Below, one piece after another: positions 1-12,604 of a stretch of DNA of 64,000 bases. Source of the DNA: Tomocerus qinae. Its lineage: Eukaryota > Arthropoda > Collembola > Entomobryomorpha > Tomoceridae. Position 1 is the stretch's first letter. Each line of letters starts with the position of its first letter. The DNA is taken from assembly GCA_020055645.1 (NCBI GenBank), contig CM034546.1:46252001-46316000 (forward strand), given 5' to 3'. Both the position numbers and the translations under genes were made by a program. The notes below the pieces were generated by a model. The model ran no database searches. It saw only the letters and a program-made list of their open reading frames with translations, and was not told where the DNA came from.

Positions 1-1576
1 GAGAAATTATTCATCACTAAATTCTATTTTGGCTGAAAGTGTCAGTAATTTAAATAGTTTCTTTGCTAGACTACAGACCCAAATCAAAAGAATCTTCAAA
101 AGAAGAAGAAAAGAAGAAATCGAAAGAAGGCAAATGTGTCACCATTAAATTATTTTAGCTTCGCCGATATTGCAAAAATGACAAGTACTTTGTTTTAAGA
201 TTTAGATGTTTGTCAACTAGTCAACATTTCTCGGTAAATAAAAATATTAGATGCTATCACTTACTGCACTATATAGATTTGAAGAAACGTTTACCTTGGA
301 ATTAAATGTGATAACGCTAAAAACATTTGTATGGCTCACCAGATTGATGAGGTGAAAATTACATCACATAAAAAATACAGCTACCATTATAGCTCATTTG
401 AGAGACCTAATATCCGGCCTTATTGTTGGCCGGTTATTAAGAAACTAAAGAATGGGCAATCCATTCATACCTTGTAAGTCATGATTATCATCATCATCAT
501 GATCAACTTTGTAGTAATTGCATAAATTAAATATTATAAATTAATTAAATAGTTTATTGTAGGAGTATAAAATAGTTAAAGGGAGGATACTTACAGAAAT
601 TGTTATATACTTAATAACTATAGTCAATCCAGAATTATCATTAGTGGTAGAGGCTGTGGACAGCCTATATTGATTTTCGGGGATGAGTCAAAATCCATCG
701 ATCACTCCTGTGGTGGCTTTGCTACTATACAGAGTGAGCAGAGAACCGCGAATTTGAACGCTTTGTACCCAACAGCACTTGCAAACTGTCTCTCACTCAC
801 TCAACATCACCTACATCATCCGGTCACACAGTAAATTGACATGTGCCGACAACTCGGCAACTATTAAACGTAGAGAAGTGAAATTAGCACCACCAAATAG
901 CTTGATATGTCAGCTTTTTGGTGATGTATCACATTACTATGGTTGTCATAAAACGTCGAGACAATTTAGGAAAAGTACCCCGAACATCCACAGCAATAGG
1001 AAAGTTAATTGCTATTGATAGCTGATGGCCCCAACTTGCTAGTGGATAGGTTGCGACTCAAAAACTACGTTAACTTCCCAATTCCATCTCTATATTATAA
1101 TCACCATTGTAGATATATTTACCTGCAATATATTTACCTGCCTAAATATCGGCCGAGTTCAGGCATGTATCCAGGATATGGGTAAGGTAGGTCGCAACAA
1201 GTAAAGTTGGTAAATAAGGCAACCTCTCTTGGCCGACGACGCTGGTTCTATATCCTATCCCTTTTCCATATCAGGAGGGTATGGTTAGGAAAGTTTAAAT
1301 GGACTTTTTTTAAATGTCCTGAAAAATGATGATGAATCCTGCTAATGAGTCCTCGAACCGAATTATCATATACTGAGGAATATACCTTGAGAAAATAGAA
1401 TCGTTAATAGACGAAAGTTGTCCTTAAAGTAGTAGTACTTATAGATCCGATCGCTGTAAGACTAAAGACCGCCGACCTATTAATGCTACCAATCAGCTGA
1501 CCAAGTGAACACAACCGACAGCTGGCATATGTTGCTGGCAGTTGATAGTCTTATGGCGATCGGGTCCAACATGCAG
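1..1576. other. No gene recognised; AT-rich intergenic sequence
   Basis: Short reading frames only, including a 79-codon one near 779-1018 without any recognisable motif. I see no conserved promoter, splice pattern or repeat boundary. It may be the flank of the decayed Polinton-like material that follows. Confidence 0.5.
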
Positions 1577-1786
1577 TCAATTGGCAGAGGTCGAATTTGG
1601 CTTATACATTGATACTGCCTGTCTAAGCCCTTCTCTGTTTTCATCCCTCGAAGTTTTCAATATGGTTTCAATGTACGCACGATAAGGATTTATTGACGTA
1701 GCATCAGATATGTCTTTCCTATTAGGCACAACGTTACCATCGGAGTTAACAACTTGAATTGCAATTTGTAAAGCATTGTTTCTCAA
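1577..1786 (-). pseudogene. Polinton-type minor capsid-like protein fragment
   Basis: A 69-residue minus-strand frame contains NPYRAYIETIL preceded by NNALQ and a short Gly-Asn turn. That order resembles the N-terminal part of the penton/minor-capsid-like proteins of Polinton (Maverick) elements, often annotated F54H12.2-like, which carry a motif like YPYRAYIETLLNY after an NxLHSLF segment. The frame has no ATG near its start and has a stop a few codons upstream, and it ends by a stop after about 70 residues, where the full protein is several hundred residues long. I therefore call it a decayed fragment. The motif match is seen; the family assignment is by memory of the motif and has not been searched. 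Confidence 0.42.
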
Positions 1787-2350
1787 GTCGAGATAATGTA
1801 TTCAATCTCTAAGTATATTATACTGGATTGGATTTAACTCGTTTTCAACACTTGAAAAGGGGAAATATGGGTGATAATCTTCCGATAAAACGGACATCTT
1901 TTACAGGTAAATTAAATGAATCAAGCTCGGATCTGGCAACTAGTAAAAACCGATAAAATCTTTTCCTTCCAGTTCCTAAAAGTCATTAACTGACTAAAGG
2001 ACGACCCAACACTACGCCATCGTGAATTAACCCGCTTTAAAATGTGAAAATGATAGACGACGATGGGAAGACGATGTACTCTGAGAGAAATCTAGTTGTC
2101 TGAAGAGGTAAAGGGAACTAATGGATCCCAAAAAATTTAGATTTCACTTTCACTCTTTTTACCTCAAGGTTTTTTCAATATTGGAATAACCTCATCTGTA
2201 TACTGGCAATCTGTTTAAGAACTTATATATACTGTGTATATATCTTGAAATTTCCACCCCCTCAAAGGCTGAAAATGCTAAACGGTTAGGTTTTTGTGTC
2301 CCTCGTTCTTTCAAAACGTGAATGTAAAAACTGTCACTCTCTTCAAAACG

Positions 2351-2920
2351 TCAATATTCAATGTTTAAACCTAATGCTATCCACTTGAATGAAGTTAGTT
2401 TTGAAAAATAATGGGTTGTTTGTTTTGTCACAGTTAGAGTCCGTGTTCCAAATGGACCAAGAGACAACAGGTTGAAATAATCGTCGAGATGAGGTGCATT
2501 TACAGGGGGATCTGTATCAATCTGCATTGCAAAATCACTGCTCATCTCATCATCACTTTCTTTCCTGAGCGTTTTGTTCTTCAAGGGTTGGGATTCTTGC
2601 ACCCTAGGGGTGAGCATAATCAACCTATACATAGTATCCACGTCGGAGGAAGATCTTAGACCTTTAGAAGATGACGCAGTATGTACCCAGATCAACTTCG
2701 AAATTTAAAGGAACATCTACCGGGATCGATGATGATTGATCAGATTCAATGGATGATAGCGCAGAAGACTCACTGGATTCTGAAACGTGATTAAGGCTTA
2801 AACTCACTTGATAAACTTTGGGAGATTGTTGAGAGGAGGAGGTATTGGCTCGTTATTGGTCGGGTTTTTTAGAGTTCGAGCTAGTTCCACAACTTCCTTA
2901 TAGAGCTGAGGGTCTAACAT
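2351..2920 (-). other. Short minus-strand frames between two Polinton-like fragments
   Basis: Two open frames lie here. One is a 114-codon frame rich in Asp, Ser and Pro (2351-2695). The other is a 38-codon ATG-initiated frame at 2806-2920 beginning MLDPQLYKEVVELA. Neither shows a domain I recognise. They sit on the same strand as the capsid-like and polymerase-like fragments, so they may be remnants of the same element. They could equally be chance frames. Confidence 0.2.
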
Positions 2921-3052
2921 TTACTTGACTTTGTTGGATCGATTTCTCCGTTCAAAGTTTTCGTTTGCTACTGCTGATGTCCATGTTGATTTCAAGAGTG
3001 ATCTGATTTAGTAAATGAGATTTACATCTGTATTTATATAACTTTAGCGTAA

Positions 3053-3313
3053 CTATAGCTTTCTCATGTCACTTTCATCCCTATCAATTACAGAATAGAT
3101 AATAAAATCGGTGTCTGTGTATAGAATTTTAATGTTTTGCGTCATATCTGTGGAACCAGAAATTTGGTTATACAATGTCAGTTTGGAATTGAAAAGGCTG
3201 ATACCGATAATTTTTCCGAGATTTCGATTGTTGCTTTGCAGTGCTCTCCTGAAAGAGTGTTTTAATAATTTCAGATGTTGCGATGCGACGTGTGGATTAA
3301 TGTTATCAGCCAT
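3053..3313 (-). pseudogene. Family-B DNA polymerase motif C fragment
   Basis: This minus-strand frame ends with ILYTDTDFIIYSV. Family-B polymerases have a motif C of the form YxDTDS, and protein-primed enzymes of Polintons and adenoviruses commonly read LYTDTDSIIY. Here the Ser after the second Asp is Phe, and no other polymerase motif can be traced upstream (on the right). About 85 residues remain of a protein that is normally over 1000. With the capsid-like fragment about 1.3 kb away on the same strand, the simplest reading is a rotten Polinton. A chance resemblance limited to about 13 residues is the alternative. Confidence 0.35.
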
Positions 3314-3759
3314 AAATGGATCTTATTTAAATTTTATTACCCCAACTCGTCGTGCTATTTCTATTCCATGGTGTAGAAAGAAATTTAAAAGACGGTAATA
3401 ACACACATATTCAGTTTTTTATTCAATCGTTATTAATAAATTTTTTGCAGTTAAAACATTTTTAACATCACGTTTAAACTTTATTATATGATGTTTTTTC
3501 TTTTCTGACAGCTCTTCAAACGTAGTTTTCCTAGTTATTGGTCCAGTTTAAAAATGTAGCCAACTGGTAATTCCTCAGGTATTGCAATAATGTCAATTGA
3601 TTGTTATACTATTTTTATATTTCGTAATCCTTTGTCATTTTCAAAAATACACTGTTAAAGAACTATAATAGAACTATAAGAACTACCTATAAAAGTCAAA
3701 TATATATATAAAAATATATAGTGTAAGGTTAGTGATTTCGATTATGATTAATTCAAGAT

Positions 3760-3778
3760 CCGCGCCGCAAGGGCGCGG
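3760..3778. repeat. GC-rich perfect hairpin in AT-rich DNA
   Basis: CCGCGCC, loop GCAAG, GGCGCGG: a 7-bp all-GC stem standing out from AT-rich surroundings. There is no gene beside it. It could be the structured end of a repeat family. Confidence 0.4.
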
Positions 3779-4658
3779 GCTGTTTAATGACTATTGTTGG
3801 CCAGGATACTTAAATTCGTTAAAGAAAATCTAATAACTATGTATTTCGCGTTAATTGTCAAAGTGGTCACAATTTCTAGGGAAAAGGGTATGCATCCAAA
3901 ATATAACGGATTGGTTTCTGTGTCGAGTATTATTCTAGCATTCTAGCAAGTTGGTAATTGCTGCATATTCCTGCACAACCGATTCAATCACAGATGTAAA
4001 AGTGCTTGTTGCTATTTTAACAGATCAAATAGAGAAAGAGAGAGAGAAAATTAGCTTTACCTTTAAAGAATCCAAATTATAACTCAATGAAATGATATTG
4101 ATGATGAGGTAGGTTGTAATAACATGTCAATAGCCTGCACTATAATAAAATCTCGATCCCACTTACTGTACTTTGTCGTGATTAAAATATTACGAATTAC
4201 AATTACAAATTACAACTCGAATAAAACCAAGGAGTCTAGTCAAGGCGTTTTCTACAGTACTTTTTGAAGAGGGATTAGGAATAATTTACTATAAATGTTT
4301 TCTAAACTCGTGAGTTTCCATTTCAATCCATATGAAGGGGGAGTTTTTCTTTGGTGATTATCAGCGGCAGGTGATTAGCCTAGTCCTTTCCCTTTACTTT
4401 TGCCCGTATCACGGCCCAGTTTCTCTATCAGTCCTTTTCCAGTCTAATTATGGAATGAAGGGGCGTTAAGGACTTTATGTGCATAGTTGTGGACCCTTCG
4501 CTTCATATAATAAGGCCTCCACTCTGTAAGGTTTAAAATGTTGAAACATAACCATTTATTTACGCTTTTTTTTGTTTCAGATCGTGATGCCTTTTGCCGA
4601 AAATAAACGAGTGTATTTGCCGTATATCTTTGGGAGAAGACCCGAAAAGGATATGCCG

Positions 4659-5441
4659 CCGTCAAAAGGGATTGTAGGTCAATTTGGCAAAAGACATTTT
4701 GGCAAAACTGTTTTTTTTCTTTGGGGATAACTTGGCAAAAGGGCTGTGGATAGAATGGCAAATCGATGAGGATAGTTTGGCAAAACGTGTTGACAATGTG
4801 CGGGTTGAATTTTTATTCATCATTGTCGCACTTTTTTATGATGTTTTATTTATTACATAGTCAAGTTTTAATTTATTAAGCTAGTTAAAGTTAAAAAGAT
4901 CCATTATGCAAGCAGTCAAGTACATCCATTATGTAATGAAGGACCGTAACAAAAGTTATTTCAAATTCATTGCTACAATTTTTATTAATTTTTGGAAGGG
5001 ACATCTTTTTTCCCGATATTTACTAGTGACTTTGCGTAGTCTAAGGTATATCTTTGTGTACATCAACCCAGTACTTCTTCCTTTGCCTTTCCTTGTACTT
5101 TTTAAGCCATAAGAGTATCCAATCCGGGCTAGCTTATGGGTTATTTTATGTTTGGGACACGAATTTTAATTTTGACTCAGCCATTCCAAAGAAGAAACTG
5201 TCAGCTCCGCTCAAAAAAATGTAAGAGCATGCAAGTAAAAAGAGAATGTAAGGTCAGCGTCCCTATATCCACTCTATACTACGGTTATGGTTTTTACCAG
5301 ATTGTGCGTTTGCACATTTTGCCAAACTCTCCGACATGGCAAAAAGGCGATTTGCCAAATTATCCCGAGGGGTCAAAATCGTGGCAAAACAACTTTTGCC
5401 AAAATGTCTTTTGCCAAATCGACCTATCACCGTCAAAAGGG
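4659..5441. mobile_element. TIR element with 12-bp flanking duplication (Mutator-like MITE)
   Basis: The 12-base sequence CCGTCAAAAGGG occurs at 4659-4670 and again at 5430-5441. Between the two copies lie inverted termini: the left end reads TAGGTCAATTTGGCAAAAGA, and the reverse complement of the right end reads TAGGTCGATTTGGCAAAAGA, with similarity continuing through several copies of a TTTGGCAAAA motif. A direct repeat of 9-12 bp immediately outside TIRs fits Mutator-like non-autonomous elements. The interior (about 760 bp) has no transposase. The local 100-150-codon frames arise from the TIRs and are not genes. Confidence 0.6.
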
Positions 5442-8400
5442 TATACCACGGGTTTGCAGTGGTTAAGTTCCGGTACACCTACAACAGAAGTACTGCCTGG
5501 TACCCCCTTGGACTACTCCTACCGGAAACAGATGCCAAACTGTATCAATCCATTTCATATACTGATTTGAGATCACAGTTGGATCATGAGATGAGGCAGT
5601 TAATTTTATTACATATTAAAATTTGTAATTGACTATTTGTAACACTCAGGATGCATTTCGACGTCCATCACAGGATAGAACGAACGAAACACATCTGCAA
5701 GAAATGTAGGAACGAATTTGATCGATTTAAATTTGGCAAACACTATCGTTTCTAACACAAACAACACAAACACAAACGTTTCTAACACAAACAAACACTA
5801 TCACTAATATGTTAATCGTTTCTTTCTTAAATAAATTGATTTTTATAAGACAACACTTATAAGACAAATTGTTAATGCACTTAATTATTTCGGCATCCTG
5901 ATATGTGTCACATAATCCATTTCACGACTTTTTCCATTGAAAATTAGTTCTTTAGTTTAAAAATCGTGATATCATGATATAATACATAAATACCATACAT
6001 ATATTTAGCTAAAGGATAGTCATTTTAGGAAATATTTGGCCCAATTTCGACAAAAAAGGCAGAGGTAGAAATAGTCAATGTGCAGTAGCAGGCTATGTAT
6101 ACAGATAAACAAGCTATATGCTTATAATAATTGAAATAACTATAGATGATGAAAATATACAGCCATTACGACTAAAATAGACTAGTTTCATGGATTTGCA
6201 TGCAGTACAGTCATTTTGGGGTAAATTTAGTCTCATTTTGATCAAAAATGGAGAGGTGGAAATCGCCGATTTAGAGGTAGCACCCCTTATTATTTGTCAC
6301 TGTACCTATAAAATGGCAATAATTTACTTGTATTTTTTGATTTTCAGACCTTCTATACCTAAATCTAAGTACAAAATTCTTCAGGGATTTTTTCTTCGAA
6401 ATTTTGTCAAAAAATATGCTTAAAGTATGGATAAATGCACTCGGTAAGATAGATATGCTAGATTGGATAAATAGGCTGTATAATAAACCATACCAAAATA
6501 TAATGTTGTTAATATTTCTACTATTTCACTAGGTCCGATATAATTTATCTATATACCAAACAACTACCTATTCCCTAATTCAAGTCCGTACCTTTTCAAA
6601 CTAATTTTTAACGATTTTAGGATGCTCCCGGACACTACACTATTAACTTCCGATGACTTTAGTTGGCCTCCGAATGATATTATGTATCAGTGAACGGAGA
6701 ATGTTTATCTTCCAGGGTCGAGAGGGATAATAACATTATGTTAAATAGTATGAGTATGTACGAAAAAATTTAATGATCTTCTTGGAATTAAGCTGCCCCT
6801 GTTCGGTTTATTATTTTGTTTTGATAAATTTCAAAAAAAATGACAAATTACATACCTGAGCCTTTTTTGCTGAATAGTAAATTAGATTCTACAGGAGTTG
6901 AAAATAATCTGTACAAAAGCAATTCTACATCACAAATGTTTCACAAATTTTTTATGGTTCATTCCCGTCGATGAAGGTATGAACTATAGTATGAACAATA
7001 TGTAATGGATGTATGTACTTGTATGTACATGTAATTCTCTCCTATATATACTCACTCAAATAAGTGAGCCTGCGTAAGTCTTCCGGCAATGAAAATAATT
7101 GTGAATATAATTTCAAGTTTGTTCAGCTGATAAACAGCTTTTGTTATACTGATTATCACCCTATTTGATGATAAGTTGTCAAAACATCAGGTTTATGGTG
7201 GTCAGCGTAAATCAAGCATTATTGGGAGCTTGTATATAAACATTCTTACATCATGTAATGCATGTAATACATTTCACAAAGCGTACTGCTTTAACTATAT
7301 CATACTAATCACATGAACTATTCTATATTCGCGGGTCTCTGCTCACTCAGTAGTAGCAGAGCACCCTAGGTGCGATCGATGGATTACGTCTTAACGGAAA
7401 TAATCCATACGGGTATTAGGGAAATGTGGTGGCTACTTCTACTACTGGTATTCTCCCATTGTGACGCCACTTGCCTGCTTGATTTTATTTTCCTTGGAAT
7501 TGTTATAAAACAGTGCACTGTCTACGCAAATCAGTGAGACAAAGACAAGCATCAAAATTTTATTTTTGTATGAATACTTTATCACACCTTGTTATAATAA
7601 TCACAATCTTGACTCTCTCATCATGACTCTCAGATCAGGAGGAATGTACAACTTGTCACAATTTGGGGAGACGGAGACGTGGAGTGCCCAGGAATCAGAC
7701 TTTCAAGCGGAACAAGTGGCAAAACCTCAACGCTAGAGCGAATCGGAATATACAACCATAGAGCTAGTGGGGGATGGATGAAATTCTAACAAATGTACAA
7801 TCGACTAAACAAGCATTGTCATTTATTCAATTAAATCAATCATTTATTTTTCTGTTTTTAATCGGTTATCACATCAAATTTTTCCATCCATTTACCAGTA
7901 AATTAATTTTGTTCTTTTGTAGCCGCCCGTTTTTCAAATTTCTTTTCACTAATATTTCTGCAATACATTTGTTAAACTAACAAAAAATGGGCAAATTTTC
8001 CATTGCTTACTTCTAATAGAGTTTATTCTTTGAATACATTTATACGGTTTATTTTCTAAACGAACGCACTTTAGACACAACTGTGTTTTTTTTTGTTTTT
8101 GTCACTACTTTTTGTTTTTTGTTGTAAAACAACATTTAAAACAATACAATCTGCCAAGCCCGAGTGGGCAAAAGGTGTTATTTGGGGGTTGTTTCATTTG
8201 GTAGAATACACATTACTACTAAGGCCTATTTAGATATGTTGGACAAAGCATACATCGTGAACCAAGTCGATCTCCGGAGACTGATATGATGGACATGTTG
8301 CAACTCCTGCTGCAACATGTGCAACATATCATTAGGATCTACGCCGACTTTGAACTTGGGAAGCGGCGAAGACATAGTCAAAGATACACATGAAGAACTG

Positions 8401-10773
8401 TCCATGTATCCTTTTTTGAAGAACCGGAATCTCCGCACCTAAATATAGAAAAGGTGGGCATGCCTTCAATCGCATCCAATGGTGATCAATATGACCTACT
8501 GCATTTATCACCAGTAGTAGTTAGGGAAACATTAGTAACGACTAGGTAACATTCTATTAGAGAATTGACCCAGTCCAGGTCATGCTAGGCCGAAATTATC
8601 GAACTGGTAGACAACGAAACAATCATCTGAGCGATGACAAGATATACACTAAACATCAAGAAAATTCACGCATATATATAAAAAAGAGCGAAGATATGAT
8701 TACGATGCATACGTAACTGACATACTTCGTAGTACAGCAGCACAGCGTAAATGACATGAACAGCATCACATCACGTTTAAAATATAGAATCAGGCAAAGT
8801 AAAGATGGGCCTAACACAATAAAAGTTTCATTTATATAAAAGAAATGGGTCATCATTCGCCCTACATCTCTACTGCATCTTTGCGACAAACTGTTATCAC
8901 CTGTGATGATAAGAGCAGCTTCCAATACCAGGTCAGCAAAACGGAAATCGACATGAAGTCAATCGTAAAACCAAGTCTATAGCAATCACATTTGCTATGT
9001 CATTTTGGAAATTCTGGTTTCAAAGTGGCAGTGCCTGGAGATCGCCTTATATTGAGAATAGCACGCTTACCTATAGGTTCTCAATCAGTTTCCACAAAGT
9101 GATCGAAAATAACACAAATACTAGGGGGTTATAATCACACTCGCCAAAATGACGGCTTTACACCTTGCGGCCATACTCATTGAAGGATGTTCTTCCCGGC
9201 CACCCTTCCAAGGTGGGATATACCTAAATTAATAATGGTAAAGCATAAAAGAACGGGAAAAGTAGCTTCCGATTTTGCCCTGTCTGTATTTTTTTGCACA
9301 TTATCATAACAGGTACACGACAAGGCCAGCCATTCGATCCATTCCTTTCTTCCGGACAACCTTCCGTCACCCGTCTATGCCAAGGCGTTCTAGGGTGCGG
9401 TTACGAAAAGACTCAATTTAACAGTACCTACAACGCAAGCGAAATACACGAAAGGCCTGTATCCTTACCATAACACGTTTGCGGACACATATCCGGTATA
9501 AATATTTAAAAAATCTCACATGCTTATACGACATGGTTATATAATGCAAAAATTGCGTGAGAAAAGCTTTAATTTCTAGATTGAACCAACATACCAAGGA
9601 CGAAGCAAGGAAAGAGAAGCTGTTACACTTGACTTCATCATCTTTGAGGATTAAGAGGTTAGTGTGATATAACATTATAGGGATAATGTTAAAATTATGC
9701 AGCAGGTATATCTCCTCTTCCAATACACGTCAAGGCGTAGAATTGTGTTTGTGTATGGATTAAATTCAGAACAAAGATTGGTTTTCCTTGAAATAGAGCA
9801 ACTACGCAGAGACGAAACACGAAGGAGGCGGAACCTTCGAGCGGACGGATTATATAAAAACTTAAAAAAGGTATCTAGATCAGTTATGTGAACTACAACC
9901 AGTGACTCAGCTCACGACTCTGCTCAAGGAGCTCTAGCGAGGCGGTGTATCCTCCGTCGTTGAGGGTGTTATTGGGCTGCGTTGTACAGGTGAAAGGGTG
10001 GGGGTATTTTTTATTATTATTAATTATAGGTTTCCTTTAAGACGATGTGACCTTTGGTCTTTACGTCCTATGCAGTCAACAGCAAAATATTGCTTAAAAG
10101 GCTACTAATATAATATATGGGTTGGAGTTTGGTTGAGGCGTGTAGATGAATAGCGTACGGCATAATAAAAAATAACGGTACATAAATAATATATATAGGG
10201 TTTACCTTAGTATAACTAGTTTCATAAGAGTCTGTGAGATGCTTATTCTGTAATTTTATAACTAACCAATATGACTTTCTATGATTCGTAAACTACTATT
10301 TGATTTCTACTTAATTGCCTTGTGATACTAATCTTATTATCGTATTAAACTGCGATTTATAGTGCAGACTAATACGCTGGGACCAATAGACAATAGACCA
10401 ATTTCCTACCCTAGTTTTATTCCATATAGTACATACTACATAATGAACGTGTAATTTGTGTGACTTGGTCTAACTGGTCTAATGAACAGGTAAAACCTAA
10501 TCTCTCTCCCACTGTGTTAATACTCAATGACCACTTCTCACAATATAAGTAGCGAAACAGAGGAAGGTGATTACAGACACAGAGGTATATTCACACACAG
10601 TTATTAAATTTTAAAAAATAAAGATTTTAGCATTGGACTTAGCATGGGGAATTAGCATGGGGCTTAGCATTGGACTTGGTGCCAGCTATCCATAGGACCA
10701 CTTGCCATGGGGCCAGGTGTCCGGGGGGCCAGTTTCCATGTGCCCACCTCGCCTAACACCCTAATACCATATA
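5442..10773. other. Gene-poor AT-rich stretch
   Basis: No reading frame here shows a domain, conserved motif or convincing exon. One ATG frame of 37 codons at 7623-7736 (start MTLRSGGMYNLSQFGE) resembles the first residues of some gypsy gag proteins, but nothing follows it. A TATA-like element and a possible initiator lie at 10535-10575, ahead of the small exon described next. The rest is unclassified. Confidence 0.5.
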
Positions 10774-10972
10774 GATCAAGTTGGTCATCGGTCCACTGCT
10801 ACTCATGTTGATTGTGTTAACCAACGAGTACAAGGGAATTGCCATCACAGATGTATTGCAACCCCGTCCAGTCAAACAAATCGAATCCATTGAACAATTG
10901 GCAAATCTTTCAGATATTACTGCTTTAGGAGAAATCAGAGATGCTGGCGAAATGAATCCTGGTGAATTGTAA
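10774..10972 (+). CDS. Possible exon of a small secreted acidic peptide
   Basis: After a plausible acceptor (CCATATAG), an open frame reads IKLVIGPLLLMLIVLT, which is hydrophobic like a signal or membrane segment. It continues with about 45 polar, mildly acidic residues (ITDVLQPRPVKQIESIEQL...) and stops at TAA. The first ATG inside the exon lies at 10805. If it is the start, the peptide is about 55 residues; otherwise an upstream exon supplies the start. A TATA-like sequence (ATATAAG) lies about 230 bp upstream and a possible donor (AG/GTATAT) near 10583. I recognise no family. A chance frame is quite possible. Confidence 0.3.
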
Positions 10973-11176
10973 AACAGAACAAGGCAAATACTAACTTGCT
11001 ACTACCATTTTAATGCTTTCTCTCCGTACCGCAATAACTCATCCCGAGCAGCAAAAAGTTTTTAAGTAGCTACTTAGAAGTAAGCAACCTTCGCGTAGGT
11101 TGCTGCAGGGTAGATCCAATCGCCTCTGTTTATCCTCCGGGAGGCTACCTGATCATCCCATGTCCAAGCTGGCGAC

Positions 11177-11888
11177 TTACTGCGTAGTCTGCTTAGTAGC
11201 TAATCCGCAGCCTACTATTTCGCTAGATTTCTTACAAATGTTGCTAAGAATTTCGGTAGGTTCTGGGGTGCCATTCGAATCTTCGTAGCTGGAAATATTA
11301 TCCAAGTCTGGGAGATGATCGTAGTCGACATCTTCATCGCCTCGAGTCGAATTTTGTTTGTTGAAATTTTGTAAGTCTAATTCGACTATTTGCAGACATG
11401 GCATTTATTTCATTTTTCAGGAAATATTTCTTGAAAAGTGAAATATTTGAAATATTTCGCGAAAAATGAAATAAATGAAATTTTTGAAATAAATGAAATA
11501 AATTAAACGCGCATGTGTATAGACATGCGCAGTTAATTTATTTCACTTGAAATAAATTGAAATAAATTGAAATAAATGCCATGTACCCTATTTATTTCAT
11601 TTATTTCAAATATTTCATGTTTCAAGAAAAGCACAAGTGAAATATTTCGCGAAATATTTCAAAAATTTCACCTATTTATTTCAAGCGAAATATTTCAAGT
11701 GCCATGTCTGACTATTTGCCCCTCATGAAAGACATCTGGCAAAGAAAAACCTCCTTCTTCATCAACAGAAGTCACTATTATTTGTTGTGAATTATCCCCT
11801 GGTGTAGAAATGTTCTCCCCTTCTGGTTCCGAATCGTTTTCGTCTAACACCCATTCTTCGTAAAGTTGTGATTGGGATTGGGAGGCAT
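11177..11888 (-). pseudogene. Acidic protein exon broken by a MITE
   Basis: Reading leftward from an acceptor at 11888 (GAATCACAG), the frame encodes an acidic, Ser/Glu-rich segment (DASQSQSQLYEEWVLDENDS...) up to the MITE. On the far side of the MITE the same frame resumes (ELDLQNFNKQNSTRGDEDVD...) and runs to a stop at about 11177. Across the 10-bp target duplication the coding frame is continuous. With the MITE present, the frame meets a stop within a few codons. A possible preceding exon ends at a donor at 12108 (TTGG/GTAAGT) with compatible phase. No domain is recognised. It lies inside a TIR element and may be its accessory gene. Confidence 0.4.
11384..11719. mobile_element. 316-bp AT-rich palindromic MITE with 10-bp target duplication
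   Basis: GACTATTTGC occurs at 11384-11393 and 11710-11719. The insert between them starts AGACATGGCA and ends TGCCATGTCT. Its body is made of GAAATAAAT/ATTTATTTC-type repeats, so it folds back along much of its length. TIRs with a 9-10-bp duplication suggest a Mutator-like or related superfamily. It interrupts an open exon. Confidence 0.7.
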
Positions 11889-12404
11889 CTGTGATTCAAT
11901 TCATCACGAGGAAAAGAAATTAAGATTGAATTTATAATACGTTTATGTTTATTTGAAATGTAAAATATCTATAAAAATATAAAAGGTATTTTTATAATTT
12001 ATAATGATTAGTTGTCATTATTCACCAGTATTACATCAAAATTTCAAGTTCAACAAATTTTGAACCGATGTCATTAATTGACATGGACAGAAATAGATTT
12101 TACTTACCCAAAATTAATCGAATTTGGCTCTCACTGCACAATCGACCGGTTGTATTTGCGGGTGCTATCCATGTGGTGTCAATTGTTGAACCACAACAAT
12201 GACGACAATTTTTTCAAAATTTAAACTGTCTTACGTTAGAAATTTGACAAAAAAATGACGTAAACCAGAATTCGAATTCCAAAATTGGATATTCAAATGA
12301 TAATGGAGAAATAAGATGTCAGCTGTTGATTGTTGAGAATGCTTTTGCTTATTGAATTATAGATATAAGCATAACGCATAAGCTAAAACAGTGTTTAATG
12401 AGTA

Positions 12405-12490
12405 TACGGCATTTGCGGCATTACGGCATGCCGTAAATTATTTTTGTGCCGTATTTACGGCATTTACGGCATGCGGCATTTACGGCACAC
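12405..12490 (+). repeat. Cluster of TTTACGGCAT repeats
   Basis: At least six imperfect copies of a roughly 10-base unit (ACGGCATTT) lie in tandem and in inverted order, giving GCATGCCG palindromes. It is a local satellite-like expansion with no gene attached. Confidence 0.55.
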
Positions 12491-12604
12491 TCGATACCTT
12501 GCATAGCTGATAACTGGGGTATTATTTATGGCCCTTAATGTTCACATGGACCCTTTGAAACTACTTAATTGCTACTGTCACGTAGCCCTTGGGTAGCTTC
12601 TAAG

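Noticed and set aside
4444..5632. Four frames with FCQNVFCQIDL-like repeats
   Set aside because: Translations of the inverted TTTGGCAAAA termini of the TIR element, appearing on both strands.
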